This document shows, one piece after another, positions 44,130 to 53,038 of a DNA stretch of 64,000 nt (position 1 is the stretch's first letter; each line of letters starts with the position of its first letter). Source of the DNA: UBA2030 sp049969475 (GTDB lineage: Bacteria; Bacteroidota; Bacteroidia; Bacteroidales; TTA-H9); assembly GCA_049969475.1 (NCBI GenBank), contig JBMFOU010000007.1:1-64000 (forward strand). The letters run 5' to 3'. The position numbers and the translations under genes were made by a program. Below the pieces are notes generated by a model. That model ran no database searches, had not been told where the DNA came from, and saw only the letters and a program-made list of their open reading frames with translations.

Positions 44130-47100
44130 ATGCATATGAAAAAAATATTCACCCTTTTACTATGGTTTGGCAGCCTGATGGGCTTGCAAGCACAGACCAG
44201 TATCGAAGGTAAGGTTACCGACGCATCGAACAACGAACCCCTGGTGGGCGTAACGGTATTCCTGAAAGGGACAACCACTGGTACAACCACAGACGCAGAA
44301 GGCAGATATCAGCTGAAAAGTGCTGCCATTACTGCCCACAGTGTTATTGTTTTTTCCTTCGTAGGATATAAAACATACGAAACAGAGATTGCGGGCAGAA
44401 AAACCATTGATGTGAAGCTCGAACCTGCTTCGTATATGCTGGGCGAAGCAGTAGTGATTGGTTACGGAACAGTAAAAAAGCGCAATGTACTGGGCGCGGT
44501 CTCCAAAGTAGAACAAAAAGACATTGTCAGGTTGCCGGTAGCCGGAGTGGATCAGGCTTTGCAGGGTGCTGTTGCGGGTGTAATGGTAACCCAAAATACG
44601 GGCGCACCCGGCGAAGGTGTATCAGTGCGCATTAGAGGAATTGGTTCTATTAACTCCAGCAATGCCCCCCTATATATCGTAGATGGAATACCCACCGCCG
44701 ACGCTCTTAACATACTATCCCCATCTATGATAGAGAGCATAACTGTACTCAAAGACGCTTCTTCGGCTGCCATTTATGGAGCCAGGGCCAATAATGGTAT
44801 TGTGCTTATCACCACCAAAAAAGGAGCCGAAGATAAAGCCACTTTTCAATATCATGGAAAAACAGGATTTCAGCAGGTGGTTAGAATCCCTAAAATGGTA
44901 AATACCACTGATTATATCACTGTCTACAATGAAGCAGCCACCAACGACAATAAATACCTCCCTGAGAGTCTGCAACGGCCTCTCATAACTCCGGAAGATG
45001 CCGCCAAATTCAGCAATATCAATTACCTAAAAGAACTGTTCGTGTTGGCACCCCTCAACTCCCATGAGCTTAGCATTACAGGCAATAGTGGAAAAACCTC
45101 GTATGTGATGGCCGGTTCGTATTATGACCAGAGAGGCGTCATTCAAAACACAGGCTATTCAAGGGCTAGTGTCAATGCAAACATTAATACTGAGCTTAGT
45201 CGTTATGTAAATATGGGAGTCAGCCTTCTGGCCGGCCACGCCTCCACCGATATTATCGGAAGTTCGGGCGATGGTTATGGAGGCAATGGAGGAAGTGTGG
45301 TTAGGTATGCCTTCTTCCGTAACCCTGCCATTCCTATCAAGTTTCCTAACGGAACCTGGGTGGACCGTCCTGCAGAATATTTTGGAAACCAGGTCTACGA
45401 TTCATTCCTGGGCGATGGGTACAATCCCATGGGTATGGCCCAGCTCAACGATCACAACCGCAAGGATGATAATCTGCTGGGAAAGTACATGCTTGAAATT
45501 AGTTTTCCTTCCCAACTCAAATGGACCACCAATGCCGGACTTGACTACCGCAATAGTTACACCCGCCGGTTTAATCCTACATGGGGTACATTTAATCGTA
45601 TAAATGCCAAAAACAGCCTCAGCATCCAGCAGGTAAGGTCGGCCACCTGGACAGTTAACAGTTTTTTGAATTATGATTTCAAGCTGGGCCAACTTCATAG
45701 CCTGAGTGCCATGGCAGGTACCGAAGCCATCCGCAATACCGGCCGGGTATTCAATGCCTCCGACTCCGACTTTCCCGTTCAGCAAAAAGATATTATTTAC
45801 ATTGGCAATGGCCTGGGACAGAAAACCGTTTCGCAAAATGAATATGCTTCTTCGCTGCTCTCTTTCTTCAGCCGTTTAAATTACGATCATGCAGGCAAAT
45901 ATTATTTGTCAGCTACTTTTCGGCGCGACGGAACTTCCCGCTTTGTGGGCAAAAACCGCTGGGGTAATTTCTACTCCTTATCCGGAGGTTGGATAGTAAA
46001 ACAGGAGAATTTCCTTAAAGATGTCTCGTGGCTCGAAAACCTGAAGCTCAGAGTGGGATATGGAGCCATTGGAAATCAGGAGATTGGCCTCTATGCCTAC
46101 AGCGACCGCATCTCTCCCTATTTTGATTATCCCTTTGGTAATCAGCCTAATAGTGGTTATGCCCAGACAGCTCTTGGAAATGAAAATCTAAAATGGGAAA
46201 CCTCCTATCAGTATAATGCCGGGTTGGATATGGAAGTCTGGAAAGGTGCTCTTGCCTTTTCTCTCGACTATTTTTACAAAATCACCGACGACATGCTGGT
46301 CAAAGCCTCTTATCCTCCATCGGCAGGGTACGCCGAAGCTCCCTGGATTAATAACGGATCAGTATTAAATACCGGTGTGGAGCTTGAAGCCACCTACAGA
46401 AAATCAGGGGCTGATTGGCAATATGCAGTAACAGGAAACCTGACCTGGCTTCACAACGAAGTGAAAAAGCTACAGGCGCCTCTGATCGGTGGTAGGGTAG
46501 AATCAGGCGTTTATGCCACCTATACCACCGAAGGACAACCCATCGGAGCCTTTTACCTGCTCGAAATGGACGGCATTTTCCAGAATCAAACCGAGATACT
46601 TCTCTCGGCTTATCAGGGCAACAATATTCGGCCGGGTGATGTCCGCTTTATTGACCATAATAAAGACGGCAAAATCGACAATCAGGACCGGGTTTTCCTG
46701 GGCAGTGCTATTCCCAAAATCAACGGTGGGCTAAATTTCGCAATGAATTACGGCAAATGGGATGCAAGTCTTTTCCTTCAGGGGGTAGCCGGCAATAAAA
46801 TCTACATGCAAATTTTGCAGGACATCGAAGGTTTTTATCGAGGATTTCCTGTCACCCAACGCTATTTTGACAACCGCTGGACAGGTGAGGGAACTTCGAA
46901 TACCCAGCCCCGGCCTTCCTGGAGTGCCAAATCGAACAATGCCCGCCCATCATCCCGTTTTCTGGAAGATGGCTCCTACCTGCGTGTTAAAAATTTACAG
47001 GTTGGCTATACCTTGCCTGATGGCTTCCTCTCCTCCACCGGCCTCTCTAAAATGAGGCTCTACGTCTCTGCCACCAATCTCTTCACCCTCACCCGCTATC

Positions 47101-47228
47101 CCGGTCTGGATCCCGAAATGACCGTTAGCGACAATTCAAAGAACGAAGGAGATCGGGCCAACGGTATCGACTGGGGTACTTATCCCTCCACTATGACACT
47201 TCTTTTCGGTGTTGATATCACTTTCTAA
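44130..47228 (+). CDS. susC-like: SusC-like TonB-dependent outer-membrane transporter
   Basis: A 1032-residue SusC-family transporter. Signal peptide (MKKIFTLLLWFGSLMGLQAQ), then a carboxypeptidase-D regulatory-like domain (SIEGKVTDASNNEPLVGVTV), the plug with GYGTVKKRNVLGAVSKV, LQGAVAGVMVTQNTGAPGEG and VRIRGIGSINSSNAPLYIVDG, and a 22-strand barrel ending in an aromatic residue (TLLFGVDITF). Translation starts at 44130 or, more likely, at 44136. No STN anti-sigma interaction domain is present, which agrees with control by the HTCS rather than an ECF sigma/anti-sigma pair. It imports oligosaccharides across the outer membrane with the SusD lid encoded next. Confidence 0.96.
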   Translation: MHMKKIFTLLLWFGSLMGLQAQTSIEGKVTDASNNEPLVGVTVFLKGTTTGTTTDAEGRYQLKSAAITAHSVIVFSFVGYKTYETEIAGRKTIDVKLEPASYMLGEAVVIGYGTVKKRNVLGAVSKVEQKDIVRLPVAGVDQALQGAVAGVMVTQNTGAPGEGVSVRIRGIGSINSSNAPLYIVDGIPTADALNILSPSMIESITVLKDASSAAIYGARANNGIVLITTKKGAEDKATFQYHGKTGFQQVVRIPKMVNTTDYITVYNEAATNDNKYLPESLQRPLITPEDAAKFSNINYLKELFVLAPLNSHELSITGNSGKTSYVMAGSYYDQRGVIQNTGYSRASVNANINTELSRYVNMGVSLLAGHASTDIIGSSGDGYGGNGGSVVRYAFFRNPAIPIKFPNGTWVDRPAEYFGNQVYDSFLGDGYNPMGMAQLNDHNRKDDNLLGKYMLEISFPSQLKWTTNAGLDYRNSYTRRFNPTWGTFNRINAKNSLSIQQVRSATWTVNSFLNYDFKLGQLHSLSAMAGTEAIRNTGRVFNASDSDFPVQQKDIIYIGNGLGQKTVSQNEYASSLLSFFSRLNYDHAGKYYLSATFRRDGTSRFVGKNRWGNFYSLSGGWIVKQENFLKDVSWLENLKLRVGYGAIGNQEIGLYAYSDRISPYFDYPFGNQPNSGYAQTALGNENLKWETSYQYNAGLDMEVWKGALAFSLDYFYKITDDMLVKASYPPSAGYAEAPWINNGSVLNTGVELEATYRKSGADWQYAVTGNLTWLHNEVKKLQAPLIGGRVESGVYATYTTEGQPIGAFYLLEMDGIFQNQTEILLSAYQGNNIRPGDVRFIDHNKDGKIDNQDRVFLGSAIPKINGGLNFAMNYGKWDASLFLQGVAGNKIYMQILQDIEGFYRGFPVTQRYFDNRWTGEGTSNTQPRPSWSAKSNNARPSSRFLEDGSYLRVKNLQVGYTLPDGFLSSTGLSKMRLYVSATNLFTLTRYPGLDPEMTVSDNSKNEGDRANGIDWGTYPSTMTLLFGVDITF

Positions 47229-47229
47229 C

Positions 47230-48738
47230 ATGAAAATTATCAGGCCTATGAAAACTTATGGATTCAATATAAAAACTCAGGGCATCGGATTTTTCCTCAC
47301 CTTGTTTCTGGTACTTACAGGTTGCACCAAAGATTTTCTGAACGAGCAACTCAAAGGGGAATTCAGTAGTGAAACCTTTTACCAGAACGATAAACAGGCT
47401 TTGCAAGCCCTCACGGGGGTGTATCAGGCTATCACCTTTAACTCCTTCAACAATGCCATATGGGTTTTCGGGGATGTGGCTTCCGACGATGCCACCAAGG
47501 GAGGAAATCCCGGCGACCAGGCCGAAATCACCTACATCGATGAATTCAGAGCCGACCGCAACAACGGCATCATCAACAATTACTGGACTTTTGCCTATGA
47601 AGCCATTTCCCGCGCCAACACTGTAATTGCCAAAGTGCCCGCAGTATCGATGGATGAAAACTTAAAACAACGCATTATAGGTGAAGCCAAATTTATCAGG
47701 GCATACATGTACTTTAATCTGGTAAATATTTTTGGGAAGGTTCCCCTGAAACTTTTGCCGCAGAATTCGCCCGAAGCCATCCATGTTCCCTTAAGTGATG
47801 AAAACCAGATTTACCAACAGATAGAGAATGATTTGCTGTTCGCTGCCTCCGTGCTGCCGATATCATACAGTTCCGCCGAGGTTGGTAGAGTAACTCGTGG
47901 GGCAGCCCTGGGTATGCTGGGCAAAGTGGCTCTTTATCAGCAACAATGGGCCAAAGCTATAGATTACTTCCATCAACTCGAAGCATTAGGAATTTACAAA
48001 CTTGCGGAAAATTATGCCCAGGTTTTTACTCTGGCAAGAGAGAATGACCCTGAGTCCATCTTCGAAATTCAACACAAAGCCAATCAGATACCCTTTATGG
48101 GAAGTTGTCTTAACCAATGGTTTGCTCCGGCTATTGAAGGTGGATATTATTTCAATGCGCCCACACAGTCGCTGGTGGATGAGTACGAAAAAGCTCCCGA
48201 CGGAACACCCGATCCCCGGCTCGACCTGACCATTGGTCGCGATGGTCAGCCATGGATTAACGGCCAGATATTTCAGGCCACATGGTCTCCCACTGGTTAT
48301 CTTACTAAAAAGCACCAGCAGCCCCTTTCTGAGGTGCCCATTGCCACTAAGGGCGATGGAGACCTTAACTATAAATATTTGCGCTACGCCGATGTTCTGC
48401 TGATGAAAGCCGAGGCTTTCAACGAAATAGGACAGGCCGACTCTGCCCTACAAAACCTAAATAAAGTTAGACAAAGAGCCAGAAACAGCTTCAATGGAAT
48501 ACCTCCTACCGGCCTTTTACCAGACATCACTGTTACCCAGAAAGATGCTTTGCGTAAGGCCATAATGCACGAAAGACGAGTAGAATTGGCCATGGAATTT
48601 CACCGCTATTTCGATCTCATGCGTTGGGGTAAAACCGTTGCTGAAGAGTACCTGGGCGAAAGCTTCAATTTTGAGAAAAACCGCTTTCAACCTATTCCCC
48701 AAAATGAAATTGATGCTAACAATGCAATCAATCCATAA
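47230..48738 (+). CDS. susD-like: SusD-like surface glycan-binding lipoprotein
   Basis: A 502-residue RagB/SusD-family lipoprotein; lipobox LVLTGC, then TKDFLNEQLKGEFSSETFYQ. Helical TPR-like blocks include RAYMYFNLVNIFGKVPL and LGKVALYQQQWAKAIDYFHQL. The C-terminal signature DVLLMKAEAFNEIGQADSAL, VRQRAR, MHERRVELAMEFHRYFDLMRWG is diagnostic. ATG 47230 (1 bp after the SusC stop) or 47248 may be the start; the ORF opens at 47209. It caps SusC and binds the imported glycan. Confidence 0.95.
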   Translation: MKIIRPMKTYGFNIKTQGIGFFLTLFLVLTGCTKDFLNEQLKGEFSSETFYQNDKQALQALTGVYQAITFNSFNNAIWVFGDVASDDATKGGNPGDQAEITYIDEFRADRNNGIINNYWTFAYEAISRANTVIAKVPAVSMDENLKQRIIGEAKFIRAYMYFNLVNIFGKVPLKLLPQNSPEAIHVPLSDENQIYQQIENDLLFAASVLPISYSSAEVGRVTRGAALGMLGKVALYQQQWAKAIDYFHQLEALGIYKLAENYAQVFTLARENDPESIFEIQHKANQIPFMGSCLNQWFAPAIEGGYYFNAPTQSLVDEYEKAPDGTPDPRLDLTIGRDGQPWINGQIFQATWSPTGYLTKKHQQPLSEVPIATKGDGDLNYKYLRYADVLLMKAEAFNEIGQADSALQNLNKVRQRARNSFNGIPPTGLLPDITVTQKDALRKAIMHERRVELAMEFHRYFDLMRWGKTVAEEYLGESFNFEKNRFQPIPQNEIDANNAINP

Positions 48739-48772
48739 TCAACCTTTTTATTAACCCTTAAAATTCAACACT

Positions 48773-49840
48773 ATGATGAGGACACATCTTTTAAAAGTTC
48801 AAAGCCTGCTCATGATCGGCCTTCTGGCCATGGCCACCCTCCTGGTATCGTGTGGCAAAGATGAAGAAGAACAGTGGGGCGATAAAACCCAGCTCAACGC
48901 CCTGATCGCTCAAGCTGAGTCAATAGCTAATGCTGCTACCACGGCTGATTATCCTCAATCGGCTATTGATGAATTCAAGAACGTGCTCCAAACCGTAAAA
49001 ACGGCAGCTGCTGACAACCTTACCGAGGCTCAAATCACTAACCTGATGACCCAATTGCAGGAAGCCATGAAAACCTTCGAGTCGAAAGCCTATGGCTATA
49101 TCGATGAAAGTAAATATCTGATAGCCGGATGGCATTTCGATGAGGGTACAGGGACCACTGCTACGGATTACTCCCAAAACGCCTTCGTAGGTACCTTTAC
49201 CAGGGGTAGCGTGGCAGTACTGGGCAATGACGCTATGATGCCCTCGTGGGTAGACGGTCTCAAAGGAAAAGCTATCTATTTCAACAAAGGGGCTCACCTT
49301 GAAGTACCCTATAATCCAGTCTTCCTGCCCCAGAACCTCTCCATCTCTGTATGGATTAAACCCGATGAGCTTTATGAACACAATTACATCCTCTCACAGA
49401 ATTATTGGCAGGGTTACAAACTGCAGACCCAGGGTGCCGGCAAACCATTCTTTACCTACAAGAAATCCGATGGAGGCATCATCGATGCCGATAACGAAAC
49501 CGATGGTTCCATCAAAGCAAATCAGTGGAATCATATTGTGATTACCCTCGACGGGACCGCGAAAGAACTTAAATTCTATGTGAACGGAACCCTTACCAAA
49601 ACATGGACCGAGGCCGATAAGGGCATTGGCCCCATGACGCAGGTGCTCACCAACCCCGATCCTCAGCCTTTCATCATCGGATGTGTAGCTACCGATGCAG
49701 AACTGGCCGCCAATTTCATGTCCTGGACGACAGCCGATAATCTCGGTTACTTTAAAGGTATTATCGATGAGCTGCGGTTATACAACATTGCTTTAACCGA
49801 AGGTCAGGTTACAAAGCTATATAATCAGGATAAACCTTGA
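48773..49840 (+). CDS. LamG-domain surface lipoprotein (putative SusE/F-position glycan binder)
   Basis: A 355-residue lipoprotein with lipobox TLLVSCG. Residues 40-105 form a helical bundle resembling FIVAR-type spacers (LNALIAQAESIANAATTADY ... NLMTQLQEAMKTF). The rest (about 115-350) is a LamG/concanavalin-like domain: LIAGWHFDEGTGTTATDYSQ, KAIYFNKGAHLEVPY, LSISVWIKPDEL, NHIVITLDGTAKELKFYVNG and IIDELRLYNIALTEGQV. Position directly after SusD and the lipid anchor predict a surface glycan-binding protein. The same type of LamG module occurs in the secreted enzyme at 49943, suggesting one shared glycan. Last gene before the terminator. Confidence 0.82.
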   Translation: MMRTHLLKVQSLLMIGLLAMATLLVSCGKDEEEQWGDKTQLNALIAQAESIANAATTADYPQSAIDEFKNVLQTVKTAAADNLTEAQITNLMTQLQEAMKTFESKAYGYIDESKYLIAGWHFDEGTGTTATDYSQNAFVGTFTRGSVAVLGNDAMMPSWVDGLKGKAIYFNKGAHLEVPYNPVFLPQNLSISVWIKPDELYEHNYILSQNYWQGYKLQTQGAGKPFFTYKKSDGGIIDADNETDGSIKANQWNHIVITLDGTAKELKFYVNGTLTKTWTEADKGIGPMTQVLTNPDPQPFIIGCVATDAELAANFMSWTTADNLGYFKGIIDELRLYNIALTEGQVTKLYNQDKP

Positions 49841-49878
49841 TTCGTTTAGGTTGGTGATGATGGTTTAACATGCACCTT

Positions 49879-49907
49879 ACCCGGGCTTTACGCGGCCCGG
49901 GTTTTTT
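49879..49907 (+). terminator. Rho-independent terminator after the LamG lipoprotein gene
   Basis: Perfect 8-bp GC-rich stem ACCCGGGC / GCCCGGGT (49879-49886 with 49895-49902) followed by TTTTTT, 39 bp past the stop. It separates the SusCD operon from the gene at 49943, for which only a weak -7-like TAATTTTA (49911-49918) is visible. Confidence 0.85.
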
Positions 49908-49942
49908 CTCTAATTTTAGAAAACCATAGATAAGTTTTCCCC

Positions 49943-52900
49943 ATGCCCAAGATATCTACCTGGTTTGTTTTCCTGCTCCTGGGTTTGAATGTTGGGGGTT
50001 TAGCCCAGCCCGGTCAGATACTTATTCCCCGGATTGAGGCCATGCCAGGTTTGCCCCAGCCCCTCGAAATAAGGAACTGGAGTAAAGTGGCCAGAGATTA
50101 CGACCAACTCGTTTTCGACCCTGAACGGCAGGGCCAGTATTTGCCACTGATAGCCTTTGCCCAGCCTGGACATTATAACTATTCTGATAACCAGGCTATT
50201 CTGCTCGATACTTATGTGGGCAGCAAATACCACCACAACCAGGCCGAAGCCATCAACATTATGCCAGCCATCATCGGTGCCACCCTTGCAGGTATCGACA
50301 AATCCAACCAGAAGGGAATAAACTATGTTTCCAAAGTAAAAGACTTTTTTAATCTGAAAAACGGACAAAAGCTGTATCTTAACAACTATTATGGAGTAAC
50401 CGGCGACGACTGGTGGTACGAGGTAATGCCCAACGTGTTTTTCCTTCAACTAAAAAAGCTTTATCCGCAATGTTATCCTGAGGCTGACGAACACTTGCAG
50501 ATTATAAGCCGACAATGGTTACTGTGTATAAACACCCTTGGGGGAAAAGAAACCCCCTGGAACATTCCCCAAATGAATTACCGGGCTTTTAATTTCAAGA
50601 CCTTAAAACCGCTTACTACCGGAGTTCCCGAGCCAGAGGCTGCCGGAGCTATAGCCTGGATACTTTTTAACACCTATGAACAAACAGGCAACAAGCAATT
50701 GAGAATAGCTGCTGAACAGGCTCTGGAGTTTCTCAACCAGTTGAATACCAATCCTGCTTATGAAATTCAGCTAGCCTATGGTGTAGCTGCCGCCGCTCGC
50801 ATGAATGCCAAACTGGGAACAGATTATAACATTGCAAAACTACTCGGATGGTGTTTTGATAAAGGCCCGCTGCGAGGATGGGGTGCCATTAAAGGCATCT
50901 GGGGAGGTTTCGACGTAAGCGGATTAATCGGAGAAGTATGGGACAACGAAGAATCAGGTTATGCTTTCTCCATGAATGGATTTCAGCAAGCCGGGGCCTT
51001 AGCTCCAGTAGCCAAATACGATAAACGATTCGCCCGAAGCTTAGCCAGATGGCTGCTCAATCTCACCAACGCCAGCCGGCTTTTCTATTCCAATGCTTTA
51101 CCCCCTGATCAACAAGATAGTTATACATGGGCTCAGCCCTACGACACTTCCGCCTCTATACCCTACGAAGCGCTGAAAGCCCCCTGGCAGAACTGGCCCA
51201 TTTTCGCCAAAGGTGACGCTCTTGCCGGGGGTTGGGCAAATACTAACCTTTCACTTTATTCTGGCTCTTCTGTCGGTTACCTGGCAGCCATCGTACAAAA
51301 GACCAATCAGGAGGGTATCCTGCGAATCGACCTGAATGCAACAGATTGGTTTGCCTCCGGCGACTTGCCTGCCTTTGTGTTTTATAACCCTTATCCTGAA
51401 ACCAAATCTGTTTTTTGTTTGGTTCCCGAAAACTATGACAGAATTTATGAATCGCTTACCGAAAGCCATTTCGAAGTCCATACTTCTGATACATTTTACC
51501 TTTCTATTCCCCCTGATGAAGCCCGATTGATCCGCTATTATCGTTCCTCCGATAGCCTTGCGGAAAAGGGCAACCAACTCTGGTCAGGCCTTCGCGTGCT
51601 CGATTACAATTATCATTACAATTATGATAAACCACTACGCATCAAATCATTAGGAGTAAAAAATCGTACTATTCTAAGAGGTACCCCTTTTACAGCCTGG
51701 TGCAATGCTGGAAATATTCACGAAAATCCCTCCTATCAATGGATGTGGGGAAAGGATACAATACCAGGTTCAGCTGAAATCTCACTCACAGCACCTGCCG
51801 ACACAGGAATGTATGTCCTCGGTTGTAAAATTGAGTCTGGTAACGAAACAGCCTTCGACACCCTGCACCTGCATATTGTCGCTTTTCTTCCCGAAAAACC
51901 AGTGATCGACTCCATCGCCACAGATAGAGCCTGGTATCAGAAAGGTTCAGAAATCCAGGCGAGAATTTGGTCTCAGGAAAAATCTCCCGAAATAAAGTGG
52001 AATTCCCCCTCTTTGGTTTTTACTGACGATACGGGTTTTATTTGCCAGGCCAGGGCTCCTTACTATGACACCGCTTGTTGGCTTAGAGTAATGATTAGCA
52101 ATAAATATGGCATTACAACCCTCGATAGTATACCTCTGTTGGTAAAAGATACCACCCAGGTCATACCCAGCCCGCTGATATGGCTCCCGTTCTCGAACGC
52201 TGACAGCAACGTAGTCAGCAACAGCCTTCAGCCTTTCTCTTTCGATATTACCTACTCAGAAGACCCGCGGGCTCTGCCCCAGCAAGCTGCCCGCTTTGCC
52301 GGTTCAAGTAGTTATATCAAATTTTACCCAGACCCTCTACTGAATTTTAGGGAACCACTCACACTGAGTGCATGGATTTCGCCTGAAAATGCTGGTATAG
52401 AGCGATATATCGTTTCGCACGGCTCATGGCAAGGGCGCTTCAAACTCTCTCTACTACCCAATAAAAAGCTCCGGTTCACTGTAAATACAGACTCTGGCAT
52501 CAAAGACCTGGATTCTCAGCATTCAATTGAACTCAATCAATATGTTCATGCCACTGCGGTTTTCTCCGGCTATTCTCTTGAAATTTATCTCAATGGAATT
52601 TTAAACAGATTCATTCCCTTTACCGGAGGCTTAAATGCTACCGATATGCCTCTGGTATTGGGTAGAATGTTTGAAAACACCTCTGAATTCAGCTACAAAG
52701 GGCAACTGGACGAATTCAGACTTTATAACGGTTTGCTGCAACCCAACCATATAAAAAATCTACCGTTGACCTGGAACCAAAATCCTCAGGAAAACAGCAA
52801 TATAAACATTTTCCCCGTTCCCTGCACCCCAAATGAAAACATTCAAATAAAAGCGAATCAGAAGATTGAAAAGGTTGAAGTATTTGACACTCAAGGCAGG

Positions 52901-53038
52901 CTTTTCGCGACGGGCTTTAAACACCTTTCGCCAGTTCATGCTGCATTGCCTGCACCGGGACAATCCGGAATCTTCCTCCTAAAGGTCCGATTTGCAGATG
53001 GAACCGAAAGTACTGGAAAAATAGTCGTATTACGCTGA
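49943..53038 (+). CDS. Secreted multidomain protein: enzyme-like paralogue B, Ig-like, LamG, T9SS sorting domain
   Basis: A 1031-residue exported protein. Signal peptide 1-21 (ending GGLAQ). Residues 28-540 are homologous to the lipoprotein at 42397-44124, with matching blocks PRIEAMPGLPQPLEIRNW, GIDKSNQKGINYV, DDWWYEVMPNV (Asp156), WGGFDVSGLIG (Asp324), NASRLFY, PYEAL (Glu409) and GILRIDLNATDWFAS. Two Ig-like modules follow (about 565-735, NPSYQWMWGKDTIPGS and DTGMYVLGCKI). A LamG domain spans about 744-940 (LTLSAWISPENAGIERYIVS, GQLDEFRLYNGLLQ). A type A T9SS sorting domain closes the protein (about 953-1031, NINIFPVPCTPNENIQI to TGKIVVLR). The N-terminal family is not recognised. Inferred: the extracellular depolymerase of this PUL. 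Convergent with dxs, overlapping by 9 bp. Confidence 0.65.
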   Translation: MPKISTWFVFLLLGLNVGGLAQPGQILIPRIEAMPGLPQPLEIRNWSKVARDYDQLVFDPERQGQYLPLIAFAQPGHYNYSDNQAILLDTYVGSKYHHNQAEAINIMPAIIGATLAGIDKSNQKGINYVSKVKDFFNLKNGQKLYLNNYYGVTGDDWWYEVMPNVFFLQLKKLYPQCYPEADEHLQIISRQWLLCINTLGGKETPWNIPQMNYRAFNFKTLKPLTTGVPEPEAAGAIAWILFNTYEQTGNKQLRIAAEQALEFLNQLNTNPAYEIQLAYGVAAAARMNAKLGTDYNIAKLLGWCFDKGPLRGWGAIKGIWGGFDVSGLIGEVWDNEESGYAFSMNGFQQAGALAPVAKYDKRFARSLARWLLNLTNASRLFYSNALPPDQQDSYTWAQPYDTSASIPYEALKAPWQNWPIFAKGDALAGGWANTNLSLYSGSSVGYLAAIVQKTNQEGILRIDLNATDWFASGDLPAFVFYNPYPETKSVFCLVPENYDRIYESLTESHFEVHTSDTFYLSIPPDEARLIRYYRSSDSLAEKGNQLWSGLRVLDYNYHYNYDKPLRIKSLGVKNRTILRGTPFTAWCNAGNIHENPSYQWMWGKDTIPGSAEISLTAPADTGMYVLGCKIESGNETAFDTLHLHIVAFLPEKPVIDSIATDRAWYQKGSEIQARIWSQEKSPEIKWNSPSLVFTDDTGFICQARAPYYDTACWLRVMISNKYGITTLDSIPLLVKDTTQVIPSPLIWLPFSNADSNVVSNSLQPFSFDITYSEDPRALPQQAARFAGSSSYIKFYPDPLLNFREPLTLSAWISPENAGIERYIVSHGSWQGRFKLSLLPNKKLRFTVNTDSGIKDLDSQHSIELNQYVHATAVFSGYSLEIYLNGILNRFIPFTGGLNATDMPLVLGRMFENTSEFSYKGQLDEFRLYNGLLQPNHIKNLPLTWNQNPQENSNINIFPVPCTPNENIQIKANQKIEKVEVFDTQGRLFATGFKHLSPVHAALPAPGQSGIFLLKVRFADGTESTGKIVVLR

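Noticed and set aside
40101..53038. Possibility that the PUL was recently transferred as a mobile island
   Set aside because: No integrase, tRNA target, direct flanking repeats or visible base-composition shift; the adjacent genes are ordinary housekeeping genes.
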